Assembly: GCA_965203835.1 (NCBI GenBank)
Contig: OZ241919.1
Location: 3,410,001 to 3,474,000, forward strand
Source of the DNA: CBDCFV01 sp965203835
GTDB taxonomy: Bacteria; Chloroflexota; Dehalococcoidia; Lucifugimonadales; UBA3495
DNA length: 64,000 bases
Direction of reading: 5' to 3'
The notes below the pieces were generated by a model. It was not told where the DNA came from and did no database searches. It saw only the letters and a list, made by a program, of their open reading frames with translations. This document shows positions 17,473-25,772 of this stretch, piece by piece; position 1 is the first letter of the stretch, and each line of letters starts with the position of its first letter. The position numbers were made by a program, and so were the translations under genes.

Positions 17473-18531
17473 GTGGCGGCAAACGTAACAGATTACCTGT
17501 CCTCTCTGTCGCGCCAGTTGCGGCTGGACCCCGACCAGGAACGGGAGATCATCCGCGAAGTCGAGGCGCACCTGGAAGACAAGGCGGCTGAATTCGAGTC
17601 CCAGGGGATGGCCAGGGAAACGGCCTTGGAACTGGCCGTGAATCACATGGGCGCTCCGAAGACCGTTGCCAGCCGTATGTATGCGGTCCACAGTCCCGGC
17701 GTCTGGCGTGACGTGCTTCTGGCAACGGTTCCCCACTTCCTGCTGGCCTCCCTGTTTGCCCTTCACCTTTGGAGCCACTACTTCCTGGTGGGGTTGCTCC
17801 TGATAGGGGTGACCTTGGTCACTTGGAGGAACTGGAGGGCGGGCCGTCCCAGCAAATGGTCCTATTCTTGGCTGGGGTATACCTTGGCCGCACCTATTTT
17901 GTCCTGGCTGCTGTCCCTGATTACCCTGGCCTACGGCGGCTGGACGCTGGTAACCACCGGTCAACTCCCCTTCAACGTGATCCTGTTCTTCCTGCTTATC
18001 GGCTATGTTCCCTTCTCCATGTGGATTGTGTTCAACGTCGTCCGGAAGGTGGTCCGTCAAGACTGGCTGCTGGCTTCCCTCACCGCTTTGCCCTTCCCGT
18101 TCCTGACTTCCTGGGTGCTGTTTCTCAACTGGCAGGGCGGGCTCTGGAGCGACCACAGGGAACGGATGCAGGCGACAGATACGGACCGGGCGCTGGTCTT
18201 CCTGGCGTTGGCCGTCACGACGGCCGTATTCCTCAAGGTTGGCCCGCGCTTGGTGAGAATAGGGTTGTTGACCCTTTGCACCGTGACGATGGTCATAATC
18301 ACGGCGGCCTCCTTGCCGGTCGATTTCAACGCGTTGGCGATTTGCCTCATGATGCTGGCGTCGCTGGCCCTGCTGCTGAGCCCGGCTATGTTCGAGTCCC
18401 AGATTTCGCAACGCGAGTCCCGTTATTCCTCATCGGAGCCCACCGGCCCCCCTTCCCGTCTTTCCCGCGAAGGCGAGAAACACGCCGGGGGCAGGGAAGT
18501 GGTGACGCATTGGTTTGTGGACACGACGTAG
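17473..18531 (+). CDS. HAAS-domain (DUF1700-like) multi-pass membrane protein
   Basis: The first 75 residues form the HAAS/permease-prefix domain (YLSSLSRQLRLD, then EIIREVEAHLEDKA, then ALELAVNHMGAP). About eight hydrophobic helices follow. The protein is partnered with the upstream PadR regulator and probably takes part in envelope signalling. The last 35 residues (PPSRLSREGEKHAGGR and beyond) are encoded by a dispersed repeat, so the C-terminus has been rewritten by repeat insertion. The start is GTG 17473. Its end overlaps the likely degV start by 22 bases. Confidence 0.8.
   Translation: MAANVTDYLSSLSRQLRLDPDQEREIIREVEAHLEDKAAEFESQGMARETALELAVNHMGAPKTVASRMYAVHSPGVWRDVLLATVPHFLLASLFALHLWSHYFLVGLLLIGVTLVTWRNWRAGRPSKWSYSWLGYTLAAPILSWLLSLITLAYGGWTLVTTGQLPFNVILFFLLIGYVPFSMWIVFNVVRKVVRQDWLLASLTALPFPFLTSWVLFLNWQGGLWSDHRERMQATDTDRALVFLALAVTTAVFLKVGPRLVRIGLLTLCTVTMVIITAASLPVDFNALAICLMMLASLALLLSPAMFESQISQRESRYSSSEPTGPPSRLSREGEKHAGGREVVTHWFVDTT
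18451..18494 (+). repeat. 44-bp dispersed repeat, copy A
   Basis: Starts CCTTCCCGTCTTTCCCGCGA and ends GCCGGGGGCAG. It differs at only two positions from the copy at 63637-63680. Both copies lie in the last codons of a plus-strand gene, are read in the same frame (PSRLSREG-K-AGGR), and end just before the next gene. The inner CCCGCGAAGGCGAG part resembles the shorter REP-like palindromes elsewhere in the window. Confidence 0.85.
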
Positions 18532-19400
18532 CCGTCGTTGTAGACAGCAGTAGTTGTCTGCCTCCCGACTTGGTGCGCAGGTGGAACATTACTGTCGTTC
18601 CTCACCAGTTGATCATCGACGGGATGTCTTACCGCGACGGTGTGGACCTGCTTCCCAGCGACTTTTACCTTATGCTGAGGGAACACAAGGTAGTGTCCAC
18701 CACCGCAGCGCCCAGCCCCCAGGCATTTGTCGAGGCTTTTCTCTCAGCCCGCGAAATAGCGGCTAACATCCTCTGCCTCACGTTGTCCGCCAACTTCAGC
18801 GTGGCCTACAGATCAGCCTTGATAGCGATGGAAGAGGCCAGCGAACGCCTGTCGCATTGCGCGGTAAAAGTGATCGACAGCCAGGCCGCCGCCGGAGCGT
18901 CCGGCCTTATCGCCCTTGCCGCCGCGCGGTGGGCCAAACAGGGTTATACTCTTGAAAAGACAGAGGCCGGCGTCAGGCGCTTGATGCCGAAGGTCAATTT
19001 GCTGGCGTTCCTCGACACGTTCTACTATCTGCGTCGCAGCGGGCGGGTGAGCTCCATCAAGGCGTGGACCGGCTCGCTGCTGGGAGTCAAGCCCCTCACG
19101 GAACTCAAGCAGGGGCAAGCGTTCATGCTGGAACGGCCCAGGGGCCGCTCGACCGCCATGGAACGCGTGGTGGACATCATGCGGCAACGTGTGGGCCAAA
19201 CTCCGGTGATGGTGAACGTCATGGAAGCCGACGCGGCGGATGATGCCCAGACGATGCTGCGGCACATCCAGCAAGGTCTCAACTGCCGGGAGTCCATCAC
19301 CAGCCAATTTACCCCGGTTATGGGGTCCCACACCGGGCCTGGACTGTTGGGTGTCGCCTTCTATGCTTACGATGATGAACAGGCGCGCCTTCCGGAATGA
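18510..19400 (+). CDS. DegV-family fatty-acid-binding protein
   Basis: DegV proteins bind long-chain fatty acids and, as FakB in some bacteria, present them to a fatty acid kinase. The 296-residue product opens with VAVVVDSSSCLPPDL, followed by VVPHQLIIDGMSYRDGVDL, STTAAPSPQ, KVIDSQAAAGASG and a late GSHTGPGLLGVAFY. The frame runs far upstream into the HAAS gene, but homology begins only near 18520. TTG 18510 with GGAAG 11 bases upstream is the best start I can find. The upstream repeat may have replaced the original start region. Confidence 0.85.
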   Translation: MVCGHDVAVVVDSSSCLPPDLVRRWNITVVPHQLIIDGMSYRDGVDLLPSDFYLMLREHKVVSTTAAPSPQAFVEAFLSAREIAANILCLTLSANFSVAYRSALIAMEEASERLSHCAVKVIDSQAAAGASGLIALAAARWAKQGYTLEKTEAGVRRLMPKVNLLAFLDTFYYLRRSGRVSSIKAWTGSLLGVKPLTELKQGQAFMLERPRGRSTAMERVVDIMRQRVGQTPVMVNVMEADAADDAQTMLRHIQQGLNCRESITSQFTPVMGSHTGPGLLGVAFYAYDDEQARLPE

Positions 19401-20109
19401 ATCCGCAAAGCGAGAGCCAAAGGACCAGGCTCGAAGGGGCCCGGTCCTGGATGCCGTCGCGTTGTTGCGGAGGGTCCTGCAGCGGGATGCCGAGCGCCTC
19501 CCGGCAAACGCTGCCGGCGGACCGTTCCTGCTGGTTTTGACCGGACTGCCGGGTACCGGCAAGTCTTACTTGTCCAAGAGACTTCAACGCCGTCTTCCGC
19601 TGCTGGTCCTGGAGAGCGACCGGCTGCGAAAGGTGCTGGCGCACAGCCCCAAGTACACTTCCGACGAGAGCGCCCGCCTCTTCTCGGCCTGTCATCTGCT
19701 GATCGAGGAGTTCCTTGGGCAGGGACGGCAGATATTGTTCGACGCTACCAATCTGACCGAGAAGTTCCGCCAACCGTTGCGCAACATCGCGGCAAGGCGC
19801 GGAGTCCCGTTCCTGGTGGTGCGCTGCACTGCCCCTGTCGACTTGGTCCGGCGGCGGTTGGCCGATCGTGGCGCCGGCGCCCATCCCAGCGACTATTCCG
19901 ACGCCGGTTGGCGTATCTACAGCAGGATGCATCCCTACGAGGAGGCGGTGGAGGGCCGCCATCTGAACGTTGATACTTCGCTGGATATACTGGGTGTAGA
20001 GGAGGAAGTCGTAAACGTGGTCAGGTCGGGACTTCCGCGCCGCGCCTCACCGGACCGCAGGACAGAGGCCGGAAGACGGAGTTGGAGTTGGGTAAATGAG
20101 CGACGTTAA
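19375..20109 (+). CDS. P-loop kinase (AAA_33 type)
   Basis: A 244-residue nucleotide-binding protein with a clear Walker A, GLPGTGKS (57-64). An Asp/Ser-rich acceptor region follows (LVLESDRLRKVL), then a second Asp strand (ILFDATNLTEKFR) and Arg-rich lid (VRRRLADRG). This is the layout of small-molecule kinases such as those phosphorylating amino acids, nucleosides or antibiotics. The substrate is unknown. The start (ATG 19375, or 19372) overlaps degV by 26 bases, and the end overlaps the MFS gene by 14, so these genes are likely translated together. Confidence 0.75.
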   Translation: MNRRAFRNESAKREPKDQARRGPVLDAVALLRRVLQRDAERLPANAAGGPFLLVLTGLPGTGKSYLSKRLQRRLPLLVLESDRLRKVLAHSPKYTSDESARLFSACHLLIEEFLGQGRQILFDATNLTEKFRQPLRNIAARRGVPFLVVRCTAPVDLVRRRLADRGAGAHPSDYSDAGWRIYSRMHPYEEAVEGRHLNVDTSLDILGVEEEVVNVVRSGLPRRASPDRRTEAGRRSWSWVNERR

Positions 20110-21364
20110 GGCGCTGCCCTATTCCGAGCTTCCCGGAAGCTACCACCGGTGGAAATGGCGTATCCTGCTGGCCTTCTGCGTTTTTTACCTGTTCATCTAC
20201 TTGGGCCGCTTCAATTTCTGGCCCGTCGCTCCCCTGATCAAGGAAGACCTGGCCCTCAGCCACATGGAGATCGGCCTCATCAACGCTCTTCTCCTGTGGG
20301 GCTTCGGGCTTGGGGACATCGTTCACGGAAGATTGGCCGAGGCCTACGGCCTTCGCTTGTGGGTGTTGATGGGCGCGGTGCTTACCACCGTGTTCAACTG
20401 GGTGACCAGCTACGGCACTTCCGCTTGGACCATTGCCATCCCTTGGGGCATCGTCGGGTTCGTCAACGCCGCTTGTTGGGCCCCGGCAATCAGCATGATC
20501 TCTCAATGGTGGCCCCGGCGGGACCGGGGCATGGCTATGGGCATCCTTGGCACTTTCACCGGCGGGGCCATGCTGTTGATGTGGTGGGTTTCCGGCGCGG
20601 TTGGCGCCCAATTTGGCTGGCAGGCCGCTTTCCGGTACCCGCCGTTGATCATCGCGGCGCTGGGCATCGGGTTCTACCTGCTAACAAGAGACCGCCCTGC
20701 CGACGTGGGACTGCCCGAGTACATCGAGGAGGATGAGGTCTCGGCGACACCGGAGGCGATGTCCGCCGAGCGTCTCAAAGGGTTTGGCCCCTACAAAGAG
20801 CTGTTGTCGAACCCGCGGTTCCAGTTGGCCAGCCACGTCAAGGGACTTGAGAACGTGGTCCGGTACGGTCTGACAACCTGGGTGCCGATCTATTACTTCA
20901 CCCAAGGCGGACTGTCCATCGAGTCAACCATACTGGTCACTTTCCTGTTGCCCTTGGGTTACCTGCTTGCGCCGCCGCTGGCGGGGATTATTTCCGACCG
21001 GTTGCTGCACAGCCAGCGCAGGCCGATGGTTATGGCCTCGTGTTTCATCAGCGCCTTCGCTCTTGTTGCCATTGCGCTGGCGCCGCCGACCAACCTTCTG
21101 CTGGGCGCGGCATTGCTCCTGATTGGCGGTGTCTCCATGGGGCTGTCCCTGATTGGTTCGATAGCGATTGACATCGCCGGCAGACGAATGTCCGGCACAT
21201 CGTCGGGGTTGATGGATGCCCACGGCTATGCCTACGCCGGGTTGCAGGCCGTGATATTCAGCGTGGTGCTGGACATGACGGGTAGCCCATGGCCGGTCGT
21301 GTTCCTGTGCATGGCTGCTACCAGGGTGCTGTCGGCTGGCATGATAGCGGTGGTCAAGGTGTAG
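20096..21364 (+). CDS. Major facilitator superfamily transporter
   Basis: A 422-residue membrane protein with about 12 hydrophobic segments split by a central charged loop (DRPADVGLPEY and beyond, about 198-235). The opening LLAFCVFYLFIYLGRFNF, the WWPRRDRGMAMG segment and the DVGLPEY loop are reminiscent of the organophosphate:phosphate antiporter subgroup. The substrate cannot be fixed from sequence. ATG 20096 lies inside the end of the upstream kinase gene, suggesting coupling. Confidence 0.85.
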   Translation: MSDVKALPYSELPGSYHRWKWRILLAFCVFYLFIYLGRFNFWPVAPLIKEDLALSHMEIGLINALLLWGFGLGDIVHGRLAEAYGLRLWVLMGAVLTTVFNWVTSYGTSAWTIAIPWGIVGFVNAACWAPAISMISQWWPRRDRGMAMGILGTFTGGAMLLMWWVSGAVGAQFGWQAAFRYPPLIIAALGIGFYLLTRDRPADVGLPEYIEEDEVSATPEAMSAERLKGFGPYKELLSNPRFQLASHVKGLENVVRYGLTTWVPIYYFTQGGLSIESTILVTFLLPLGYLLAPPLAGIISDRLLHSQRRPMVMASCFISAFALVAIALAPPTNLLLGAALLLIGGVSMGLSLIGSIAIDIAGRRMSGTSSGLMDAHGYAYAGLQAVIFSVVLDMTGSPWPVVFLCMAATRVLSAGMIAVVKV

Positions 21365-21410
21365 CGGGCTTTCCGCCTATGGTTGAATCGTACGAAATCT
21401 CCGGTTGGCA

Positions 21411-22565
21411 ATGAGGACGGTACTGTGGGAATGGGTCAAACGTTTTTGCACATGCCTTGTCGTGCTGGCGATGGCGTTGTGGGTGTTTTTTGCGGTGATA
21501 CCGCAGGGTAAGGCCGCGCTCCACACCGCGCTTTTCGTGTTTCAAATATTGGAGTTGGGCATAAAACCCCAGTCTTGGTTCACTGGAACGCCAGTCCGGG
21601 AGGAGATCGAGTATCCCCTTCCCGCAGGGTCGGGCCAAGCAGACATATACAGGGTACCCGGCGGCAAGCCGCGGGCGGCAGTGTTGCTGTTTCTTGGCGC
21701 CAACGCAACCGGACGGGACGACAAGGACGTGGTGAACCTTGGGTACGCCCTCTCCCGGGCCGGGTTCGTGACGATGTTCCACTGGTCGGAGACTATGGGG
21801 CTGCGCCACAATATAGACCCGGACGAGATAGAAAACCTTGTGTGGGCCTTCCAATACTTGACCTCCAAGGAGTTCGTGGACCGGGACCGGGCGGGCATGG
21901 GCGGGTTTTGCGTAGGGGCGTCGTTCGCGCTGGTGGCGGCGGCCGACCCCAGAATTAACGACCAAGTGCGTTTCGTCAACGCCTTTGGCCCCTACTTCGA
22001 CGGATCCGACCTGTTGTTGCAGTTCGGCAGCCGGTCACGGTTTTACGGCGGGGAAAGGGAACCTTGGGAGCCGGACCAACTGACCAGAAAGGTGTTGGCC
22101 AACGAACTCATCGACACCGTTGGCGATCCCCGCGCAAAAGAGATACTGCAACTCAGGTTCCTCGCCGACCAGGACGTATCTATGGATGGACTGGCGGAGC
22201 TGGACCCGCAGGCCGACAAAGTACGCCAGTTGCTCGAAGGCGCAAGTTTGGAACGGACGGAAGAGATTTACCGCGAACTGCCGGACGAATTCCGGGACAA
22301 GATGGTAGAGATTTCTCCCAGTTCCTACGTTGGACGATTGAACGCGGAGCTCCTGATCATGCACGACCGTAACGACCGGCTTATCCCGGCAGCCGAGTCG
22401 CGGCGCTTGGCCGACGCGATGGAGACGCGGGGCAACTTGCGGTATACGGAAGTCCAGACCTTTGACCACGTGCGCCCCGGCAGCGGCGCGGGCTTGTGGG
22501 CACTGGTCAAAGAGGGGTTCAAGCTGTACCGGCACATGTACGGTCTCGTCCGGCAGGCCGTTTGA
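21411..22565 (+). CDS. Membrane-anchored dienelactone-hydrolase-like protein
   Basis: A 384-residue protein. Residues 8-30 form one hydrophobic helix, a probable signal anchor. The rest is an alpha/beta hydrolase whose nucleophile elbow reads GGFCVGASFA, a cysteine in place of serine, as in dienelactone hydrolases. The acid and base candidates are MHDRNDRLIP and FDHVRPG. An N-terminal anchor is unusual for that family. The substrate is unknown. ATG 21411 was preferred to TTG 21405. A hairpin terminator follows. Confidence 0.7.
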   Translation: MRTVLWEWVKRFCTCLVVLAMALWVFFAVIPQGKAALHTALFVFQILELGIKPQSWFTGTPVREEIEYPLPAGSGQADIYRVPGGKPRAAVLLFLGANATGRDDKDVVNLGYALSRAGFVTMFHWSETMGLRHNIDPDEIENLVWAFQYLTSKEFVDRDRAGMGGFCVGASFALVAAADPRINDQVRFVNAFGPYFDGSDLLLQFGSRSRFYGGEREPWEPDQLTRKVLANELIDTVGDPRAKEILQLRFLADQDVSMDGLAELDPQADKVRQLLEGASLERTEEIYRELPDEFRDKMVEISPSSYVGRLNAELLIMHDRNDRLIPAAESRRLADAMETRGNLRYTEVQTFDHVRPGSGAGLWALVKEGFKLYRHMYGLVRQAV

Positions 22566-22597
22566 CCGCCGTCGGGAAGGGGATATCCCATAGGAAA

Positions 22598-22624
22598 AGG
22601 CCCGGTAACAGATACACCGGGCCT
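22598..22624. terminator. Bidirectional hairpin between converging genes
   Basis: A 9-pair stem AGGCCCGGT/ACCGGGCCT with a 9-base loop lies between the plus-strand hydrolase and the minus-strand cupin. On the minus strand it is followed by TTTTCC, on the plus strand only by a weak T-run. Confidence 0.65.
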
Positions 22625-22675
22625 TGCTGATTTCGTGCGCCAAACGCTAGGCGTTGCTGCGCCGCCGCCGGTGCG

Positions 22676-23047
22676 CTACGCCTCGGTCTGCTCGGTCTCG
22701 CTTCCCTTCACCGTAACGGTGATGTGGGCCATCGAAGTCGAGTCAGGGGCGCCGTGCCAGTGGTTCTCTCCGGCGGGGATGATGACAACGTCGCCCTCGT
22801 TTACTTCCAGCACTTCGTCGTCAGTCGCGACCTTGCCGGTCCCCTCGGTGATGATGAGGATCTGGTCGCCGGAGTGCTTGTGGAACTTGTTCCTGGATCC
22901 TGCGTCGAACGCAACGATGGCGAAGTTGAAGTTGTCGCTGTCCTCAGCGTCCAGAATCGCCTGCCGCCAGACCTGGGTGCCCGTCATGAGCCCCCCTGTC
23001 ATCTCCGCCTTGGTCCTGGGAACGTCACTCATGGTTACTTTCTTCAT
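22676..23047 (-). CDS. Cupin-domain protein
   Basis: A 123-residue single-domain cupin beta-barrel. Motif 1 is visible as KFHKHSGDQILIITEG, with two His and a later Gln, and motif 2 as GDVVIIPAGENHWHGA. The metal-binding His set looks complete. Such proteins act as small-molecule dioxygenases, isomerases or binding proteins; nothing here fixes the role. ATG 23047 is preceded by GGGAGG. Confidence 0.8.
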   Translation of the reverse strand: MKKVTMSDVPRTKAEMTGGLMTGTQVWRQAILDAEDSDNFNFAIVAFDAGSRNKFHKHSGDQILIITEGTGKVATDDEVLEVNEGDVVIIPAGENHWHGAPDSTSMAHITVTVKGSETEQTEA

Positions 23048-23166
23048 GTCTTCCTCCCGATTGGATTGTAGATAGGGTAAAACCTGTTATTTGTTCCTCG
23101 GTTTGGAGTGGAACCGTAATTGCGCCGCCGATAATGATAACCCGGAGCAAAGGCCAAGTCTACCGG

Positions 23167-23547
23167 CTAGTCCGGGCCACGGCCTTGCATGGCGCTCAAG
23201 GATTCGGCAATGGTCCTAGCCAACAGTGAAGGACGCTCGGCGTACTCGGGCGTTGGATACCATTCGTAATCGAAGCTCCGCAGCACCGTGCCGTCGATGC
23301 TGCACCGCAGGTTGGAAACGATTACCTTGAAGCCAAGGGCTTGGGTCGCCTGCTCGGCCAACATCTCCAGCACCACTTCGGGGCAGTCATACACCACCAG
23401 GAAGCCGCCCTGCTTCTCCCCTTCGGCCACCCTGGCGCGGAACACTTGGCCGTACAGCTCCACGTCCACAAGGGTATAGGCCCTTTCCGGTATTTGATGG
23501 TCCGGCCAACCGATGTTGATGGAACCGCCTACGTGCCAGTGGTGCAT
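23167..23547 (-). CDS. Conserved-looking protein of unknown function
   Basis: A 126-residue soluble protein that I do not recognise. It mixes predicted strands (YTLVDVELYGQVFRARVA, then GFLVVYDCPEVVLEML) with helices. An N-terminal His-rich start (MHHWHVGG) is present. It has a good Shine-Dalgarno site (GGAGGG, 9 bases before ATG 23547) and protein-like composition. It lies 56 bases beyond the end of the ABC permease gene on the same strand, so it may be a late gene of that unit read from its own promoter. Confidence 0.55.
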   Translation of the reverse strand: MHHWHVGGSINIGWPDHQIPERAYTLVDVELYGQVFRARVAEGEKQGGFLVVYDCPEVVLEMLAEQATQALGFKVIVSNLRCSIDGTVLRSFDYEWYPTPEYAERPSLLARTIAESLSAMQGRGPD

Positions 23548-23603
23548 TGCTGACAGCCCTCCCCGACCCGGCCTTCGCGCCGCCGGTCACGCCGGATTAT
23601 AGC

Positions 23604-25319
23604 CTACTGCCGCGTTCGCAGCATGAGAAAGGCCAACGGCGCCGAGGAAGCCAGTACCAGCAACAGGGACGGAGCGGCTGCTTGGGCGAAGAACGCTTCC
23701 GATGCTGCCGACCAGATGGACGTTGCCAGGGTTTGAAACCCAATGGGACTCAGGATCAGGGTTGCAGGCAACTCCTTCATGGTTAGCAGGAAAACCAATG
23801 CCGCCGCCGACAGCAGGCCTGGCCTGACCAAGGGCAGCGTAATCGACGTGAAGACTCCGAAGGGTGTTCTGCCCAACCCGCGCGCCGAGTATTCCAGGTT
23901 GGGGCTTACCTGCAACAGGGATGCGCGGATGGAACCCACCGCCGCGGAGACGAACAGCACCATGTACCCCAGGACCAGAAGCCCGGTGGTCTGGTACAGC
24001 AGCGGCGCGTAGTTGGCGCAGAAGAACACGAATGCCAGGGCGATGGGGATGCCCGGCAGCGCGAATCCTATGTAAGCGGTGCGCTCCAAAAGGTTGCTGA
24101 ACATCCCGGCGTGGCGGACCGACAGAACCGCAATGGGCACTGCGGCCGCCACCGACGCCAAGGCAGCCAGGCCGGAGACGAAGACGGAGTTTCGTGTAGC
24201 TTCCCACAGTATCAGCAAAGGTTCTCCGGCAAATACACCGCGCACCAGCCAATAGATTAGGACCGACATCGGCAGCATCAGGGAGGTCACGATGACCAAG
24301 GTAACCAGGCTGACGGCGGGCCAGCGCCATTTCCCCAAGTGTACCGGAAGGTTGGGCCTGATAGCGCCAGACCCGCTCCGATAATACCGCCATTGGCCCC
24401 TGGTGATGCTCTCCCCAGCTACTACCGCCAAGGCAATTGCCACCAGCGCCAGCGACAGCACGGCGGCCAGGTTGCGGTCCAGGGCGGAATCGTATTGAAG
24501 AAAAATGGCCCAGGTGAAGGTCTCATATCGAAGAAGCGACACGGCGCCGAAGTCGGCGAGAGTGTACAGCGCGACCAACAAACCCCCGGCGGCGATTGAC
24601 GGGCGAAGGGCAGGTAACACGACCCTGAAGAAAGTCGACCGGGCGCTGTGCCCCAACCCTCTGGAAATCTCTTCCAGCGCCGGGTCCATGCGGAGCAGCG
24701 CCGCCCGGACCGTAAGCAGCACGTAGGGATAGCTCAACAATATCAATGTGAGCGCCGCTCCGGGAAAGCCGTATATGTCTGGCAGTCTCTCAACGCCGAA
24801 AATCGGCTCCAGCAGCTTTTGCAGCATCCCGCGGGGCCCCAAAGCGACTATTAGAACGAAACTCGCCACGTAGCTCGGTACCACCAAGGGCAAAGCGGCC
24901 GCAACCGCCCAGAAGGTGCGGAAGGGAATGTCGGTGCGGACGGTCAACCAAGCCAACGGCACCGCAACGAGTATGGAACCCCCGGTTACGGCCAGCACCA
25001 GCAGCATGGTGCGCCCCAGGATTTCCAGGACCCGCACCCGCAGCAGAATGTCCAGGGCGTCGGGACCTGCCCCGATGGTCCTCAGGAGCAGGTAGACCGG
25101 GGCCAACAGCATTAAAGCCGCGACCAAACATCCCGCCAGCAGTAGAAATAACGGCGGGCGCCCAGGCCGTCGCGCCAGCGCCCGGAGCAAGGATGGCGTG
25201 AGCCGGTCCAAGAGTTTTGATTCGGTAGAGTTGGCCGTTTGCATCACTGAAGAATGCCGGAGATTTATTTGGGCGTACACCGCATCGGCGACGGTCTCGA
25301 ATATTCCGGCAGGGAACAT
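23604..25319 (-). CDS. Iron(III)-type ABC transporter permease, two fused halves (FbpB-like)
   Basis: A large permease of up to 571 residues with about 12 hydrophobic helices. Two cytoplasmic EAA-type loops are visible (GLGHSARSTFFRVVLPALRP and GLGRTPFGVFTSITLPLVRP), showing that two permease domains are fused. This is the layout of ferric-iron (FbpB/SfuB) and some thiamine importers. The ATPase gene is divergent, 453 bases away. No substrate-binding protein is in the window. The start is unsure: ATG 25319 or ATG 25244, neither with a clear ribosome site. Confidence 0.85.
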   Translation of the reverse strand: MFPAGIFETVADAVYAQINLRHSSVMQTANSTESKLLDRLTPSLLRALARRPGRPPLFLLLAGCLVAALMLLAPVYLLLRTIGAGPDALDILLRVRVLEILGRTMLLVLAVTGGSILVAVPLAWLTVRTDIPFRTFWAVAAALPLVVPSYVASFVLIVALGPRGMLQKLLEPIFGVERLPDIYGFPGAALTLILLSYPYVLLTVRAALLRMDPALEEISRGLGHSARSTFFRVVLPALRPSIAAGGLLVALYTLADFGAVSLLRYETFTWAIFLQYDSALDRNLAAVLSLALVAIALAVVAGESITRGQWRYYRSGSGAIRPNLPVHLGKWRWPAVSLVTLVIVTSLMLPMSVLIYWLVRGVFAGEPLLILWEATRNSVFVSGLAALASVAAAVPIAVLSVRHAGMFSNLLERTAYIGFALPGIPIALAFVFFCANYAPLLYQTTGLLVLGYMVLFVSAAVGSIRASLLQVSPNLEYSARGLGRTPFGVFTSITLPLVRPGLLSAAALVFLLTMKELPATLILSPIGFQTLATSIWSAASEAFFAQAAAPSLLLVLASSAPLAFLMLRTRQ

Positions 25320-25772
25320 GTTGCCACGAATAATATGTTATGTACATACATACTGTGACGTTTGGTCACTGTTTTACAAATGCGTTGTGAATGGCAACGT
25401 CCCTGCCACGAATGTTGTAGCCTCTCATCATAGTCGTTCCCGAACTCTTGGAAATCCAACGTCATTCGTGGAAGGCGACATTCTCGGGCGTCATCGAAGG
25501 TGGATTCCCCCACAAGCGAGGATAACCGATTGGGTGGTATTTCACTATCGGAATAGACGTTGCATAGACACTGAAATCAAGCATATGTGTGTTGACGTAT
25601 ATGTATCCAATGCGTACACTTGCGCACGGTAAATTGAGATATTGTGCTGCTCGTGGTACGCACGCAGCGTTGTCATCGACTGCATTGACCGGGATTACAC
25701 GGAACACCGTCAGGGAGATCGCGTCAAGCTTGAAGTTCTGGATAAACCTATAGTGGGCAGGAGAGGACAGAT
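25320..25772. other. Divergent control region between ABC permease and ATPase
   Basis: A 453-base AT-richer stretch with no convincing gene. It contains a perfect 10-base palindrome TATGTACATA at 25339-25348 just before the permease and a good plus-strand promoter (25592-25620). A metal regulator could bind here, since a DtxR-like gene follows the ATPase, but no standard DtxR/IdeR box is evident. Confidence 0.5.
25592..25620 (+). promoter_or_regulatory. Candidate promoter for ABC ATPase-dtxR unit
   Basis: TTGACG (25592-25597) and TACACT (25615-25620) are separated by exactly 17 bases, matching 5 of 6 and 4 of 6 consensus positions. The transcript would start about 145 bases before the ATPase gene. 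Confidence 0.55.

Noticed and set aside
17769..18509. Upstream half of the long frame that ends with degV
   Set aside because: It overlaps the HAAS gene in another frame; homology to DegV begins only near 18520.
25198..25632. Plus-strand frame over the start of the ABC permease and the divergent control region
   Set aside because: It overlaps the permease start antisense, has no family pattern and runs through AT-rich regulatory DNA.
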